Notes under the pieces: model-generated
What the model was told of the DNA's origin: nothing
Databases searched by the model: none
The model's input: only the letters and a program-made list of their open reading frames with translations
In this document: piece by piece, positions 32,451-42,105 of the stretch
Layout of the letters: each line of letters begins with the position of its first letter
How positions within the stretch are numbered: the stretch's first letter is position 1
Made by a program: the position numbers and the translations under genes
Assembly (NCBI GenBank): GCA_030651895.1
Contig: JAUSBR010000009.1
Location: 1 to 64,000, forward strand
DNA length: 64,000 nt
Origin: Sideroxyarcus sp.
Lineage (GTDB): Bacteria > Pseudomonadota > Gammaproteobacteria > Burkholderiales > Gallionellaceae
Direction of reading: 5' to 3'

Positions 32451-33053
32451 TCAGGCTGGCTTGCGTGCCACCAGGTCGATCAGCGCTGACATGCCGCTGT
32501 GGCCGGAGCCTTCGCGGATGAGGCTGTCGTGTTCGTGCAGTTGCAGGATGTCCATATCGGCAAAGGCCTTGGCCAGCATAGCTTCCGTGTAGAGGTTCTC
32601 GACCTGCGATGGCCCGCCGGTCTTGTATTCCAATTGGCGCGGCGTGTAGCCTTGCAGCAGGAGCAAACCGCCCGGCTTGAGGCAACGCTTGATGGCGGCG
32701 AACATCTGCTCGCGCTCGGGCGAGGTGACGAACTGGATGAAAATCGCCACGACCACGTCGTAGTTATCCTCCCCCCAGTCCCATTGCAGCAGATCGACCT
32801 GTTCGAACAGCATCGCCACACCGCGCTGTTGTGCCAGCTTCTTCGCCTTGGCCTGCGCGACATGCGAACCATCCGCCGACAACACTTCCAACCCCTGTTC
32901 TGCCAGCCACACGCCGTTGCGTCCTTCGCCGTCGGCCACCGCCAGACATCTCATTCCCGGTTTGAGCAGCGCCTTTTGCGAGACCAGAAATGCGTTCGGT
33001 TCTGTGCCGTAGAAGAAATCCTCGCCCGCATATCTTTCGTTCCAGATGCTCAT
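32451..33053 (-). CDS. Class I SAM-dependent methyltransferase (TehB-like)
   Basis: A 200-residue methyltransferase. It begins MSIWNERYAGEDFFYGTEPN, typical of the thiopurine/tellurite-type group, followed by motif I CLAVADGEGRNGVWLAEQG, an acidic SADGSHVA and RCLKPGGLLLLQGY. The start at 33053 has GAGGACGAT upstream and overlaps the stop of the AEC transporter by four bases, so they are translationally coupled. Substrate unknown. Confidence 0.85.
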   Translation of the reverse strand: MSIWNERYAGEDFFYGTEPNAFLVSQKALLKPGMRCLAVADGEGRNGVWLAEQGLEVLSADGSHVAQAKAKKLAQQRGVAMLFEQVDLLQWDWGEDNYDVVVAIFIQFVTSPEREQMFAAIKRCLKPGGLLLLQGYTPRQLEYKTGGPSQVENLYTEAMLAKAFADMDILQLHEHDSLIREGSGHSGMSALIDLVARKPA

Positions 33054-33955
33054 ATCGTCCTCAACAGTAACCACCACGCGCTCAGCGTGATGAAGGAAAG
33101 TATCAATCCCACTGCCACCATCAGATTCGCCAGCGCCGGATCGAGGTCGTGCTCGCTCGCCACGATGGAGGCAGTGATCATCGACGGCATGGCCGCCTCG
33201 AAGATGGTGACCTGGATGGCCAGGCCCTGTGCGCCGAGCATCTGCACATACAGGAGATAGATCGCCAGCGGGGCGAGGAAGAGTTTGAACGTCAGCCCAA
33301 GCGCAAGATTGCGCTTGTGTTCGGCGATATGCCCGAGGCGCAACTGCATGCCGACCGACAGCAGTGCCAGCGGCGCGAGCGTGTCGCCCAGCCGCTTCAG
33401 CAAGGTGGTGAACCACGGCGCATATTCGACCGGGATCAGCAGCAGCGCGATGGCCAGCGAGATGAACGGCGGGAACAGCGCGATGCGCTTGACGATCTCC
33501 GCTGCCGTTGGTCTGCCGGAGGAGTAGATGCCGGCGACGGTGATGCCAAGCACGGAGAGCGCGAAGAAGGAACCGAGCTGGTCGGCGACGATGGCAGTGG
33601 CCAACCCTTCGGTGCCGAAATAAGCCTCGACCATGGGCAGGCCGAAGAACGAAGTGTTGCCGAGGCCGCCCACCAGCATCAGCGCGCCGACCGTGGCGCG
33701 CGGCAGTTGCAGCCATCTGCCCAGCAACCAGAAGAACGCCGCCGAGAGGCCAAACACGATCCACGCCATCGCCGCGATCAGCACGACGTCGCCGGAGATG
33801 TGCAGCTCGTGGATGTACAACAGCGTCAGCGCGGGCAGCGAGACGTGGATGATGAAGCTGTTGAGCGTGGCGGGCGCATTGTCCGGCATGCGCCGGTAGC
33901 GGCGCAGTGCCATGCCGGCGATGAAACAGAGGATGAGTAGGATGAGATTATTCAT
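33050..33955 (-). CDS. AEC family transporter
   Basis: A 301-residue inner-membrane protein with about ten helices in two related halves, typical of the auxin efflux carrier-like family (MLVGGLGNTSFFGLPMVEAY, VTIFEAAMPSMITASIVASE). Family members export small organic acids or amino-acid derivatives. Its stop overlaps the downstream methyltransferase start. No clear Shine-Dalgarno precedes the ATG; instead a short dyad lies there. Substrate unknown. Confidence 0.9.
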   Translation of the reverse strand: MNNLILLILCFIAGMALRRYRRMPDNAPATLNSFIIHVSLPALTLLYIHELHISGDVVLIAAMAWIVFGLSAAFFWLLGRWLQLPRATVGALMLVGGLGNTSFFGLPMVEAYFGTEGLATAIVADQLGSFFALSVLGITVAGIYSSGRPTAAEIVKRIALFPPFISLAIALLLIPVEYAPWFTTLLKRLGDTLAPLALLSVGMQLRLGHIAEHKRNLALGLTFKLFLAPLAIYLLYVQMLGAQGLAIQVTIFEAAMPSMITASIVASEHDLDPALANLMVAVGLILSFITLSAWWLLLRTI

Positions 33956-33958
33956 GGG

Positions 33959-33973
33959 GTGTCATTTTGACAC
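33959..33973. promoter_or_regulatory. Short dyad before the AEC transporter
   Basis: A perfect 6-3-6 inverted repeat (GTGTCA-TTT-TGACAC) ends four bases before the ATG, where a ribosome site would be. It could be an operator or a small hairpin. The evidence is symmetry only. Confidence 0.3.
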
Positions 33974-34027
33974 AGGCCGCCCGTCTCCAGAGTACCTTGG
34001 GAATTGGCACTCTCTATATTTGTAGTG

Positions 34028-36178
34028 CTAAACAATCGGGAACGTATCGGCAGGCAGCCCAGCCGCATGTCGCTGCCACATAGACTGGTAGGCTGCCTCC
34101 AGGTTGCGCACCTGGCGTTCGGTATCGAACAGCGGCATGGAAAGACGATTGTCGGCCAGTTTGGCCCTGATCTGCGCCAGCTCAGTTGGATGGGTGGCGA
34201 AATAACATGCGCGCTCTTCGTATTGCTGCGGGCTGGCTGTGATCATTTCTTCCAGGCCGAGGGCAGTCAACTGGCTGGCGGCCACGCGCGAGGCCATGGT
34301 TCCACCCGGACAAGTCAGAACCGGCAAACCCGCCCATAACGCTTCGGCTGCCGTTGTGTGAGCATTGCAAAATGTCGTATCCAGAAACAGATCGGCGATA
34401 CGATAACGCGCAAGATGCTCCGCATTCGGCATCGAGGGTGCGAACACCAGTCGATCCGGGTTTACCCCGCGCGCTTCGGCCTCCCTGCGCAGATTGGTGA
34501 CAACCACCTCGCCGCCTTTGTAAAGCCACAACACGCTGCCGGCCACGCGCTTCAGCACACGCATCCAGATGTCGAAGTCCACGGGGGTGATCTTGTAGTT
34601 GGTGTTGTGGCAGCAGAATACGAAACCCTGTGCTGGCAAACCCAATTCCTCGCGCGCGAGTTGCCGCGGGGAAATCTCCTGCCGGTTGTCAAACATGCAA
34701 TAGCTGTTGGGGAAATATGCGATACATTCGGAAAAGGTGCCCGCAGATGCTGCCGGAATGACGACTCGGTCCGCCAGGAAGTAGTCGATGCAATCCGCTC
34801 CGGTCGTCTGCGGGTATCCCAGATAGCAGACCTGAAGTGGGGCCGGCCGCATGGAAAAAATCTCCGGGCGCGAGAACTTGGTATAGCCGGCCAGGTCGAT
34901 CAGGATGTCGATGCCATCGCCATGGATCGTCTCTGCAGCCTTGCGATCATCCAGCCCGCTAAGCTCTCTGAAAACATCGCAACCGTGCTCTATGTCGCGC
35001 CGGACATCGCTGCCATCCCCGGGATGCAGCGAGTATCCATAGACCTCGAATCGGTCGCGGTCATGCAGCGCATACAAGCGGCGTGTCAGTGTTGCGGTCG
35101 GGTGAATCCTGAAATCCGGCGATACATAGCCTATCTTCAACTTGCCGTTGGATTTTCCGTCATGGACGAATGGCGGAAACAGCGCAGTCTTTTGCGCGAT
35201 CCGTGCCGCGACACATTTTGCGAGCGTTTGACTGGCAGCAGCGGAAACAGGCAAGGCAACAGCGCGAAACGCCAATGCAGGCTCGGCAATTTCGCAGGGG
35301 TGACCGAGCGTGCTTTCAATCAATGATTCGAAGTCTGTCGAAAGATTGGTCCAATTTTCCCAGTCGCAGGAATCCAGTCGCAAGACTTCCTTGAGCAGGT
35401 AAATCACCCTGGGGGTGAAATCGTGCAATTCTCCCTCAGCCAACCGGGCGGCATTGCTGATGCACTGCTCAAATACCACCGGGTCAATGGCTTTGGCTGT
35501 CAGAAACTCCTGCTGTGCCTGATCGAACCGTTGCAACATGGCGAGTGCAAGCCCCGCGGCGAAATGAGCCTTGGCGAAATTCGGGTCAATTGAAACGGAG
35601 CGCTCGTAAGCGGAAAGTGCTTCTCCCCAACGGCTCAAAGCCAGCAGAACTTCACCCAGATTGAATTGGGCATGTTCCCAGTCAGGGTGCAGATTCACCA
35701 GTTGCCGGTTATTGTTCAACGCTTCTTGCAACCGGCCCAGCCTGATCAGCAAGACGCCGCGGTTCAGCAGTGCGGGCGAAAATTCCGGATGGTGTTTGAG
35801 CGCGAGTTCATAGCGTTCAAGCGCTGCGCGCGGGTCGCCCATCCGTTCCAGCAGCACCCCCAGATTCAGCAGCAATTGCGCATCATCGGGGGCCAGATGC
35901 AGCGCCTTACGGTAAACATGCAAAGCTTCCTGCAGTCGGCCGAGGTCGCACAATACAGAACCCTTGGCGCATCTGGCCTGAATATGGCGTGGCCCTATGG
36001 CAAGTGCGCGCTCCAGCGCCTGCAGGGCGTCTTCGAGTTTATTGGCTTGATGATTGCACGCGCCCAGCAGAAACCAGGCATGTGCATCGCGGGGAGTTTT
36101 TTCACACTGCTCGACAAGCACAGGCAGGGCCTGCTGAATCTTGCCTTGTTCCAGCAACTGCGCGGCGAGGTTCAGCAT
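34028..36178 (-). CDS. TPR-containing O-GlcNAc transferase (SPINDLY-type)
   Basis: A 716-residue cytoplasmic glycosyltransferase. The N-terminal ~260 residues are tetratricopeptide repeats (LGRLQEALHVYRKALHLAPD and similar). The C-terminal half is a Glyco_transf_41 domain (IGYVSPDFRIHPTATLTRRL, DILIDLAGYTKFSRPEIFSM, LRVGLPVLTCPGG-like segment). Homologues add O-GlcNAc or fucose to Ser/Thr. It is the last gene of a tight operon (33-base gaps) after a FecR/TbpB-like exported protein and a Slam-like secretion barrel, so one of these may be its target. Substrate assignment is inference. Confidence 0.88.
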   Translation of the reverse strand: MLNLAAQLLEQGKIQQALPVLVEQCEKTPRDAHAWFLLGACNHQANKLEDALQALERALAIGPRHIQARCAKGSVLCDLGRLQEALHVYRKALHLAPDDAQLLLNLGVLLERMGDPRAALERYELALKHHPEFSPALLNRGVLLIRLGRLQEALNNNRQLVNLHPDWEHAQFNLGEVLLALSRWGEALSAYERSVSIDPNFAKAHFAAGLALAMLQRFDQAQQEFLTAKAIDPVVFEQCISNAARLAEGELHDFTPRVIYLLKEVLRLDSCDWENWTNLSTDFESLIESTLGHPCEIAEPALAFRAVALPVSAAASQTLAKCVAARIAQKTALFPPFVHDGKSNGKLKIGYVSPDFRIHPTATLTRRLYALHDRDRFEVYGYSLHPGDGSDVRRDIEHGCDVFRELSGLDDRKAAETIHGDGIDILIDLAGYTKFSRPEIFSMRPAPLQVCYLGYPQTTGADCIDYFLADRVVIPAASAGTFSECIAYFPNSYCMFDNRQEISPRQLAREELGLPAQGFVFCCHNTNYKITPVDFDIWMRVLKRVAGSVLWLYKGGEVVVTNLRREAEARGVNPDRLVFAPSMPNAEHLARYRIADLFLDTTFCNAHTTAAEALWAGLPVLTCPGGTMASRVAASQLTALGLEEMITASPQQYEERACYFATHPTELAQIRAKLADNRLSMPLFDTERQVRNLEAAYQSMWQRHAAGLPADTFPIV

Positions 36179-36211
36179 TCATCAATGCCTGATTTCGAGA
36201 AAGCGGGCGAC

Positions 36212-37567
36212 CTAATTTTTTGCGAAGGCAGCAACGCCCTGGATGCTATCAAACCCGCTGACTCCAGCGCCAGTGATCGAGTAGGACACCCCTGCCCGCG
36301 AGGCATTGGCTCCAGCAAAGAAACCGTTGATCGATGTGCTGCAGCCTGAGAAACAACCATTGGTGCTGCTGGTACTGATGAACCCGGTAAAGGTCGACGC
36401 GCCAGCGTTTATTGATGCCGAACCGTTGATTCCGTATGAATCCGCGGCATTCGCCACTGTCATATTCACACCGACCGATGCTGCTCCGAAATCGACCGCA
36501 AGGTTCCCATTGACGCTGTAACCGCTCGATCCATCAGTCGCCGTCGGGCTGGTGTAGCCCATCAAGCTGTAGGTGGCAGTGCCTGACGCCGGCATGGCTG
36601 CGGTCGGAATGCCCACCACGTAATCGAACACGCCATTCGTCAGCGGGTACGTTCCTGCTGTATCACCCACCCAGCGCCCCCAGCCAATGATGCCATCAGT
36701 GGCCGAGAAGGAGACCGTGGCAGAACCCAGTTCCCCCGTTGCAGCCCCGTCCGGATACCAGAGGTATGCAGTCAACTGGCTGGAGGTTGAGAATGTGCCC
36801 GTCACATCTATTTTCAGATCGGCGGATATCCCCTCGTTCGCAGTATATGCATTTGCCATCACATAGCCGGAGCCCGATACCAAGCTGGGCAAGACGCCCA
36901 GACCACCCGAACTGTCGCGCTCGTCGGCCACGGAGAAAGTGGGGTCCTGCAACCCGCTTGGCGGCGTGTAAGGCTGCACGTCAGTCAAAGTCGGCGCGGT
37001 ATTAAAGTCGGCCACGAATGCCGAACCGCCAGCAGTGACCACTAGCAGTCCCGCGTTGTTGTTCAGAGAGATCGCGCCTTCCCCGACATTCACGAACAAG
37101 CCATCGTCACGCAACTCCATGTTATATCCGGTACCGCGAATGCCGATGGTTGCCGCGGGTGTCTTGACCCGATAGGCCTGCTTATTGGCATGACCGATCA
37201 CACCGGTGACCGCTCTGAAACCGCCCTTCAACAGACTGAAAAAACCCTTTTCCTCGCCATCCGCTTTGTTCTTGTACTTGAATTCATCCACCCGGAACTG
37301 GGTATTGGGTTGAAGCGAAATGAAACCTCCGTCCGCAAAGCGAACCTGTGCACGCGCGCCGGCTGCCGTACTGATCGTCTCACCGGCATCGATCTCGGCG
37401 CCTTTTGCAAGCGGTCGCCGACTGCCATTCGCCGCGACCGACTCCACAGTACCGATCGCAAAATCCACACGACCGGAAGCTGCATATCCGGACACCGGGA
37501 AAGCGGCCGAGATCGTCGCCAGCAAGATCGCCTGACGGGTGAGTTTGAAACGTTTATTGGGCATCAT
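36212..37567 (-). CDS. Exported FecR-domain / TbpB-like beta-barrel protein
   Basis: A 451-residue exported protein. A Sec signal peptide (LLATISAAFPVSGYAASG) without a lipobox is followed by a FecR domain (~35-190: GTVESVAANGSRRPLAKGAE, TPAATIGIRGTGYNM). The C-terminal ~200 residues are Gly/Ser/Thr-rich beta structure ending in SINGFFAGANASRAGVSYSI, which resembles the closing strand of TbpB-type barrels (GFFGPNA...GG). Such barrels are typical cargo of Slam translocators, one of which is encoded 33 bases upstream. A cell-surface or secreted binding protein is likely; the ligand is unknown. The FecR part need not mean iron sensing. Confidence 0.8.
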   Translation of the reverse strand: MMPNKRFKLTRQAILLATISAAFPVSGYAASGRVDFAIGTVESVAANGSRRPLAKGAEIDAGETISTAAGARAQVRFADGGFISLQPNTQFRVDEFKYKNKADGEEKGFFSLLKGGFRAVTGVIGHANKQAYRVKTPAATIGIRGTGYNMELRDDGLFVNVGEGAISLNNNAGLLVVTAGGSAFVADFNTAPTLTDVQPYTPPSGLQDPTFSVADERDSSGGLGVLPSLVSGSGYVMANAYTANEGISADLKIDVTGTFSTSSQLTAYLWYPDGAATGELGSATVSFSATDGIIGWGRWVGDTAGTYPLTNGVFDYVVGIPTAAMPASGTATYSLMGYTSPTATDGSSGYSVNGNLAVDFGAASVGVNMTVANAADSYGINGSASINAGASTFTGFISTSSTNGCFSGCSTSINGFFAGANASRAGVSYSITGAGVSGFDSIQGVAAFAKN

Positions 37568-37600
37568 GTTCGCTCTCCGCTATACAAGACAAGGAACGGG

Positions 37601-39004
37601 TTAATAAAAATCGCGGCGCAGACCGACAGAGATGATGCTGCGCTTATAGTCGCTGATGGCGATATTTGATTTGTTCTTGGTGTAGCCGAATTGGGGGGTG
37701 AGCGTCCAGAGCTTGTCCATCACATAACGGACCCCCAGTTTCAGGTCAGTCTGGGTATCTTTGCGGGCAACCAGAAAGATAGGATCCTCGCCACCGTGGC
37801 GGCGCGACTCGACACTCACCGAGCCAAACAGTTTGGTCTCCGGGTAGACATTCAACTCACCGCCTGCTCTTACCCCGTAAAGCTTGTGTCCGAGATAGGG
37901 AACACCGGCCTGTTTTTCCTTCTCCCGGCCTGCATAAAGGCCTGCATAGACAGCCGGTGCATAGTCGCCCCCCATCACGCCGGCATAAGCCGCACCCAGC
38001 ACATAGCGACTGGCATCACGCATTGACTGGTCCGGATATTTCAAATCGGTATATTGAAAATAGCTGCTGGCCTGACTGCTGTTCTTCAAATCGCGTTGCC
38101 ACTGCACAGTCATGCCGGTGCCGTTGCGATACCGTTTATTGTCAACGCTGAAGCTCTGAACCTGCAAGGCGGCCGAATAATTGTCCACCCCTCTGGTCAA
38201 GTTGAGGCCGACGTTGCCATCCACCCCGCCGGTGTTGAAACTGTTCTGAGTCGAATACATGCGCTGGTTAATGTTCGCACCGCCGAACAGCAGTAAATCT
38301 GAAGAAATCGCATGGCGAACATTTGCACCGCCGCTGACGGTTGAAAAACTATCCCGCGTTTCTACACCGCTGGCACTCAGGGTTGCGATCGCTCCGCCGA
38401 AGGCCGGGATAGCAACCTGATTATTGGCCGTTGCGCTGTTGACGTTACTGTCGTTACCAATTGAGACATCAAGATATCCGCTCAGCACCGTGTCTTTTCC
38501 ATCCCGCCCCTGATTGATGGCGTCCAGGAATTTCTGGATGGTGGCATTCACTTCTTTGGGCGGGTTCTGACTCTGGACGGATTCAAACTCCTTCTTTGCC
38601 GCGACCTTTTCTCCGGAGGCAAAATAAGCCCGAGCAATCTCGGCACGCGCCTGCAAATGCTTTGGCTGGACAGCCAGAACGCGCTCCAGCGCAAATATTG
38701 CCAAGGTCGGCTTGCCGCTATCCAGCGCCGCGATACCCAGCAGGTAATCGTAATCCGGATCTCCGGCACGTATGGATTGTTCAGGTTCCAGCAACGCGTA
38801 AGCTTCCGCCGCCATGCCGGATTTGATCAGCTTGTCCGCATCTTGAAGCAGTTTCTGCCGTGAAGCGGCTTCCGCTTGACGTCCGGCTTCGGCAGAAGCC
38901 TTGATGCTGTCGCTCTGGCTAACCGCATCCTGGGCATGCGCGACACCCACTATCAGCAATAAACCTGACAAGGCGCAACATGACAACTTCATGAATCTCA
39001 TCAT
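37601..39004 (-). CDS. Slam-like outer membrane translocator (TPR + DUF560 barrel)
   Basis: A ~467-residue protein with a signal peptide (LSCCALSGLLLIVGVAHAQ), periplasmic TPR-like helices (~80-180: IFALERVLAVQPKHLQARAE), then a C-terminal outer-membrane barrel ending in F-Y (IISVGLRRDFY), a proper C-terminal beta signal. This order is that of surface lipoprotein assembly modifier (Slam) proteins, which move TbpB-like proteins to the cell surface. The downstream gene encodes such a barrel. The start MMRFMKL at 39004 is used; 39058 would add 18 residues. Confidence 0.8.
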   Translation of the reverse strand: MMRFMKLSCCALSGLLLIVGVAHAQDAVSQSDSIKASAEAGRQAEAASRQKLLQDADKLIKSGMAAEAYALLEPEQSIRAGDPDYDYLLGIAALDSGKPTLAIFALERVLAVQPKHLQARAEIARAYFASGEKVAAKKEFESVQSQNPPKEVNATIQKFLDAINQGRDGKDTVLSGYLDVSIGNDSNVNSATANNQVAIPAFGGAIATLSASGVETRDSFSTVSGGANVRHAISSDLLLFGGANINQRMYSTQNSFNTGGVDGNVGLNLTRGVDNYSAALQVQSFSVDNKRYRNGTGMTVQWQRDLKNSSQASSYFQYTDLKYPDQSMRDASRYVLGAAYAGVMGGDYAPAVYAGLYAGREKEKQAGVPYLGHKLYGVRAGGELNVYPETKLFGSVSVESRRHGGEDPIFLVARKDTQTDLKLGVRYVMDKLWTLTPQFGYTKNKSNIAISDYKRSIISVGLRRDFY

Positions 39005-39266
39005 CCCAGCCCCCCGATATTGTACGGTTAGTATGGAGTCCCCATTCATCAGGATCAATAGAACATACTGAACCCAGCTTCAGATAAATAATTCAATCTG
39101 CCTTGCTGGCAAAGTACAACTATCCAAGGATGATTTCAACAGAAATAACGTTACTAATGATTCCACCTAAACCATTGTTACCAACGCTTGTAATTCAGGC
39201 GAAATGACCACGATATACAGTTGTAAGCCAACAACATGATCGTTGGCTATATTCCGGAGTAGTTAG

Positions 39267-40700
39267 CTATAACGGCACGTTCGCCGTAATGAAAGCTTTG
39301 AGCTTCGCCAGATCCGCATCCATCACTTCACAACGCTGCGGCAGATCCTCGATACCTTCCATCGCTGCTGGACGTTCCGGTTGGCAGCCCAATGCTTCCT
39401 GGATGGTCTCAGCGAACTTGGCTGGCAGTGCGGTCTCCAGGCAGATCAGCGGCAGGCTGGGGCGGCGCTGCTCCAGGCCCACTTTCAGGCCGTCGGCGGT
39501 ATGCGTGTCTATCATCACGCCGTATTCTTCCCACACCTCGCGGATCGTCTTCAGGCGGTCCTGATGCGTGCTCTTGCCGGAGGCGAAATCGAACTTTGCC
39601 AGCGCGTGCCAGTAGTCGGTGCCCTTGATGTCGAAGGAACCGCCCGCATCGACCTTGCTCCAGAACTCGCGCACCTTGGCGCCATCGCGACCGACCAGGT
39701 CGAACACGAAGCGCTCGAAGTTGGAGGCCTTGCTGATGTCCATCGAGGGACTACTGGTCTCGTAGGTGTGGTCGGTGCCGCGCGGGCGATAGACGCCGGT
39801 GCGGAAGAACTCGTCGAGCACATCGTTCTCGTTCGTCGCGAGGATGAGTTGGCCGATGGGCAGGCCCATCATGCGCGCGATGTGGCCGGCGCAGATGTTG
39901 CCGAAGTTGCCGGACGGCACCGAGAACGCGACGTGCTCGTCGTTGCTCTTGGTCGCGGCGAAGTAACCCTTGAAGTAATACACAATCTGCGCCGACACGC
40001 GCCCCCAATTGATGGAATTGACCGTGCCGATCTTGTACTTGGCCTTGAAGGCGTGGTCGTTGGAGACCGCCTTCACCATATCTTGAGCATCATCGAAGAA
40101 ACCGTTGATGGCGATGTTATGGATGTTAGGGTCCTGCAGCGAATACATCTGCGCGCGCTGGAACGCGCTCATCTTGCCGTTCGGCGAGAGCATGAACACG
40201 CGGATGCCCTTTTTGCCGCGCATTGCGTATTCGGCGGCGGAACCGGTGTCACCCGAGGTCGCACCGAGGATGTTCAGCTCTTCCTTCTGCTTCGCCAGCG
40301 CATACTCGAACAGGTTGCCCAGCAACTGCATCGCCATGTCCTTGAACGCCAGCGTCGGGCCGTTGGAAAGCTCCTGAAGGTATACGCCTTCACTCAGCTT
40401 GCGCAGGGGCGTGATCTGCGTGGCATCCGAATCGGCGCGGCCGTTGCTGTAAACCTGCGCGGTGTAGGTCTTGCTGATGATGGCTTTGAGGTCGGCCGCC
40501 GGGATGTCGGTGGCGAACTTGGACAGCACGGCAAAGGCGAGGTCGGCGTACGACAGCTTGCGCCAGGCATCCAGCTCGGCGCGCGTTACCTGTGGATATT
40601 GCTCGGGCAAGTACAAGCCGCCGTCTGGCGCGAGGCCGCCCAGCAGGATCTCGGTGAAGGTCTTGGCGGGCGCGTTGCCGCGGGTGGAGATGTATTTCAT
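39267..40700 (-). CDS. thrC: Threonine synthase
   Basis: A 477-residue PLP enzyme converting O-phosphohomoserine to threonine. The PLP lysine is in TLAFKDMAMQ, and the phosphate-binding sequence LGATSGDTGSAAEY is present. The N-terminus MKYISTRGNAPAKTF is typical. It starts three bases after the hom stop on the same strand, so the last two threonine-branch genes are co-translated. Confidence 0.97.
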   Translation of the reverse strand: MKYISTRGNAPAKTFTEILLGGLAPDGGLYLPEQYPQVTRAELDAWRKLSYADLAFAVLSKFATDIPAADLKAIISKTYTAQVYSNGRADSDATQITPLRKLSEGVYLQELSNGPTLAFKDMAMQLLGNLFEYALAKQKEELNILGATSGDTGSAAEYAMRGKKGIRVFMLSPNGKMSAFQRAQMYSLQDPNIHNIAINGFFDDAQDMVKAVSNDHAFKAKYKIGTVNSINWGRVSAQIVYYFKGYFAATKSNDEHVAFSVPSGNFGNICAGHIARMMGLPIGQLILATNENDVLDEFFRTGVYRPRGTDHTYETSSPSMDISKASNFERFVFDLVGRDGAKVREFWSKVDAGGSFDIKGTDYWHALAKFDFASGKSTHQDRLKTIREVWEEYGVMIDTHTADGLKVGLEQRRPSLPLICLETALPAKFAETIQEALGCQPERPAAMEGIEDLPQRCEVMDADLAKLKAFITANVPL

Positions 40701-40703
40701 TAT

Positions 40704-42023
40704 TTATTTTCCAAGTTCTTCCAGACGCAGCTTGGTCACCTTGCCCGCCACCACACCCAATGCCTCGATCTTCTTGATCGCCGCATTGATGCGCTTCTCG
40801 CGCGTCTGGTGCGTCAGCATGATGAGGTCGGTCTGCTCTTCGCCTTCTTCCGGTTCCTTCTGGATCACGGCATCGATGGAGATCTGTTCGTCGGCGAGGA
40901 TGCGCGTGATGTCGGCCAGCACGCCCGGCTTGTCCTGCACGCGCAGGCGCAGATAGTAGCTGGTGATGACTTCATCCATCGGCAGCACCTTGATATCGGC
41001 CATCGCGTTCGGCTGGAACGCCAGATGCGGCACGCGGTTCTGCGGATCGGAAGTCGCCATGCGTGTCACGTCCACCAGGTCGGCGATCACCGCGCTGGCG
41101 GTGGGTTCCGCGCCGGCGCCCTTGCCATAGTAAAGCGTGGAGCCGACGGCATCACCCTGCACCAGCACGGCGTTCATCGCGCCTTCGACGTTGGCGATCA
41201 GGCGTTTGGACGGGATCAAAGTTGGATGCACGCGCAGCTCGACGCCTTCGTCGGTACGTTTGGTGATGCCGAGCAGCTTGATGCGGTAGCCGAGTTGTTC
41301 GGCATATTTGATATCCGTCGCATCCAGCTTGGAGATGCCCTCGATATAAGCCTTGTCGAACTGCATCGGGATGCCGAACGCGAGCGAAGAAAGAATCGTG
41401 ATCTTGTGCGCCGCATCCACACCTTCGATGTCGAAGGTCGGGTCGGCTTCGGCATAGCCCAGACGTTGCGCCTCTTTCAGCACGGTGTCGAAGCTCAGGC
41501 CCTTGTCGCGCATCTCGGACAGGATGAAGTTGGTGGTGCCGTTGATGATGCCCGCGATCCATTCGATGCGATTGGCGGAGAGACCTTCGCGCAGTGCCTT
41601 GATGATGGGGATACCGCCGGCCACGGCCGCCTCGAAGGCAACCATCACGCCCTTGTCCTGCGCGGCCTTGAAGATCTCGTTGCCGTGCACGGCCAGTAGC
41701 GCCTTGTTGGCGGTGACCACATGTTTGCCGTTGGCGATGGCCTTGAGCACCAGTTCTTTGGCCACGCCGTAGCCGCCAATGAGTTCGATGACGATATCGA
41801 CTTCGGGATCGGCCACCACGGAGAAGGCATCGTCGGTCACGCGGCAGGTGCCGCCGGTGACTTTCTTCGCCATTTCCACGTTCTTGTCCGCCACCACGGT
41901 GATGCGGATGGGACGACCGGCACGGCGGGTGATCTCTTCCGCGTTGCGTTGCAGCACGGTGAAGGTGCCGCCGCCGACGGTGCCGATGCCGAGAAGACCT
42001 ACATTGATTGGTTTGATGCTCAT
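40704..42023 (-). CDS. hom: Homoserine dehydrogenase
   Basis: A 439-residue enzyme reducing aspartate semialdehyde to homoserine. It has an N-terminal NAD(P) domain (VGLLGIGTVGGGTF), the catalytic core (GIINGTTNFILSEM, AEADPTFDIEG) and a C-terminal ACT domain (YLRLRVQDKPGVLADITRIL) for feedback inhibition by threonine. There is no aspartokinase fusion. The start MSIKPIN at 42023 has AAGAGAG upstream. The first part of the leader contains a family C palindrome, and alaT lies upstream. Confidence 0.97.
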   Translation of the reverse strand: MSIKPINVGLLGIGTVGGGTFTVLQRNAEEITRRAGRPIRITVVADKNVEMAKKVTGGTCRVTDDAFSVVADPEVDIVIELIGGYGVAKELVLKAIANGKHVVTANKALLAVHGNEIFKAAQDKGVMVAFEAAVAGGIPIIKALREGLSANRIEWIAGIINGTTNFILSEMRDKGLSFDTVLKEAQRLGYAEADPTFDIEGVDAAHKITILSSLAFGIPMQFDKAYIEGISKLDATDIKYAEQLGYRIKLLGITKRTDEGVELRVHPTLIPSKRLIANVEGAMNAVLVQGDAVGSTLYYGKGAGAEPTASAVIADLVDVTRMATSDPQNRVPHLAFQPNAMADIKVLPMDEVITSYYLRLRVQDKPGVLADITRILADEQISIDAVIQKEPEEGEEQTDLIMLTHQTREKRINAAIKKIEALGVVAGKVTKLRLEELGK

Positions 42024-42041
42024 GACTCTCTTTCGCTTGTT

Positions 42042-42102
42042 GTAGGGTGGGCATGTGTGCCCACCGTTTATCCGCGTGGGCACAAATACGTGCCCACCCT
42101 AC
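42042..42102. repeat. Palindromic repeat (family C) between alaT and hom
   Basis: Perfect 12-bp arms GTAGGGTGGGCA and TGCCCACCCTAC, with a second inner GTGCCCAC/GTGGGCAC pair. Repeats of this wording are widespread in proteobacteria. On the minus-strand transcript it lies between alaT and hom and could attenuate or stabilise the message. Confidence 0.85.
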
Positions 42103-42105
42103 TTT

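Noticed and set aside
32451-33764. An extended frame upstream of the TehB-like methyltransferase
   Set aside because: The extra codons are the AEC transporter in another frame; the start at 33053 has a ribosome site and couples to the transporter stop.
39381-41699. A 772-codon open frame opposite thrC and hom
   Set aside because: It is fully antisense to two clear enzymes, has GC-skewed low-information composition and no ribosome site; an effect of high third-position GC.
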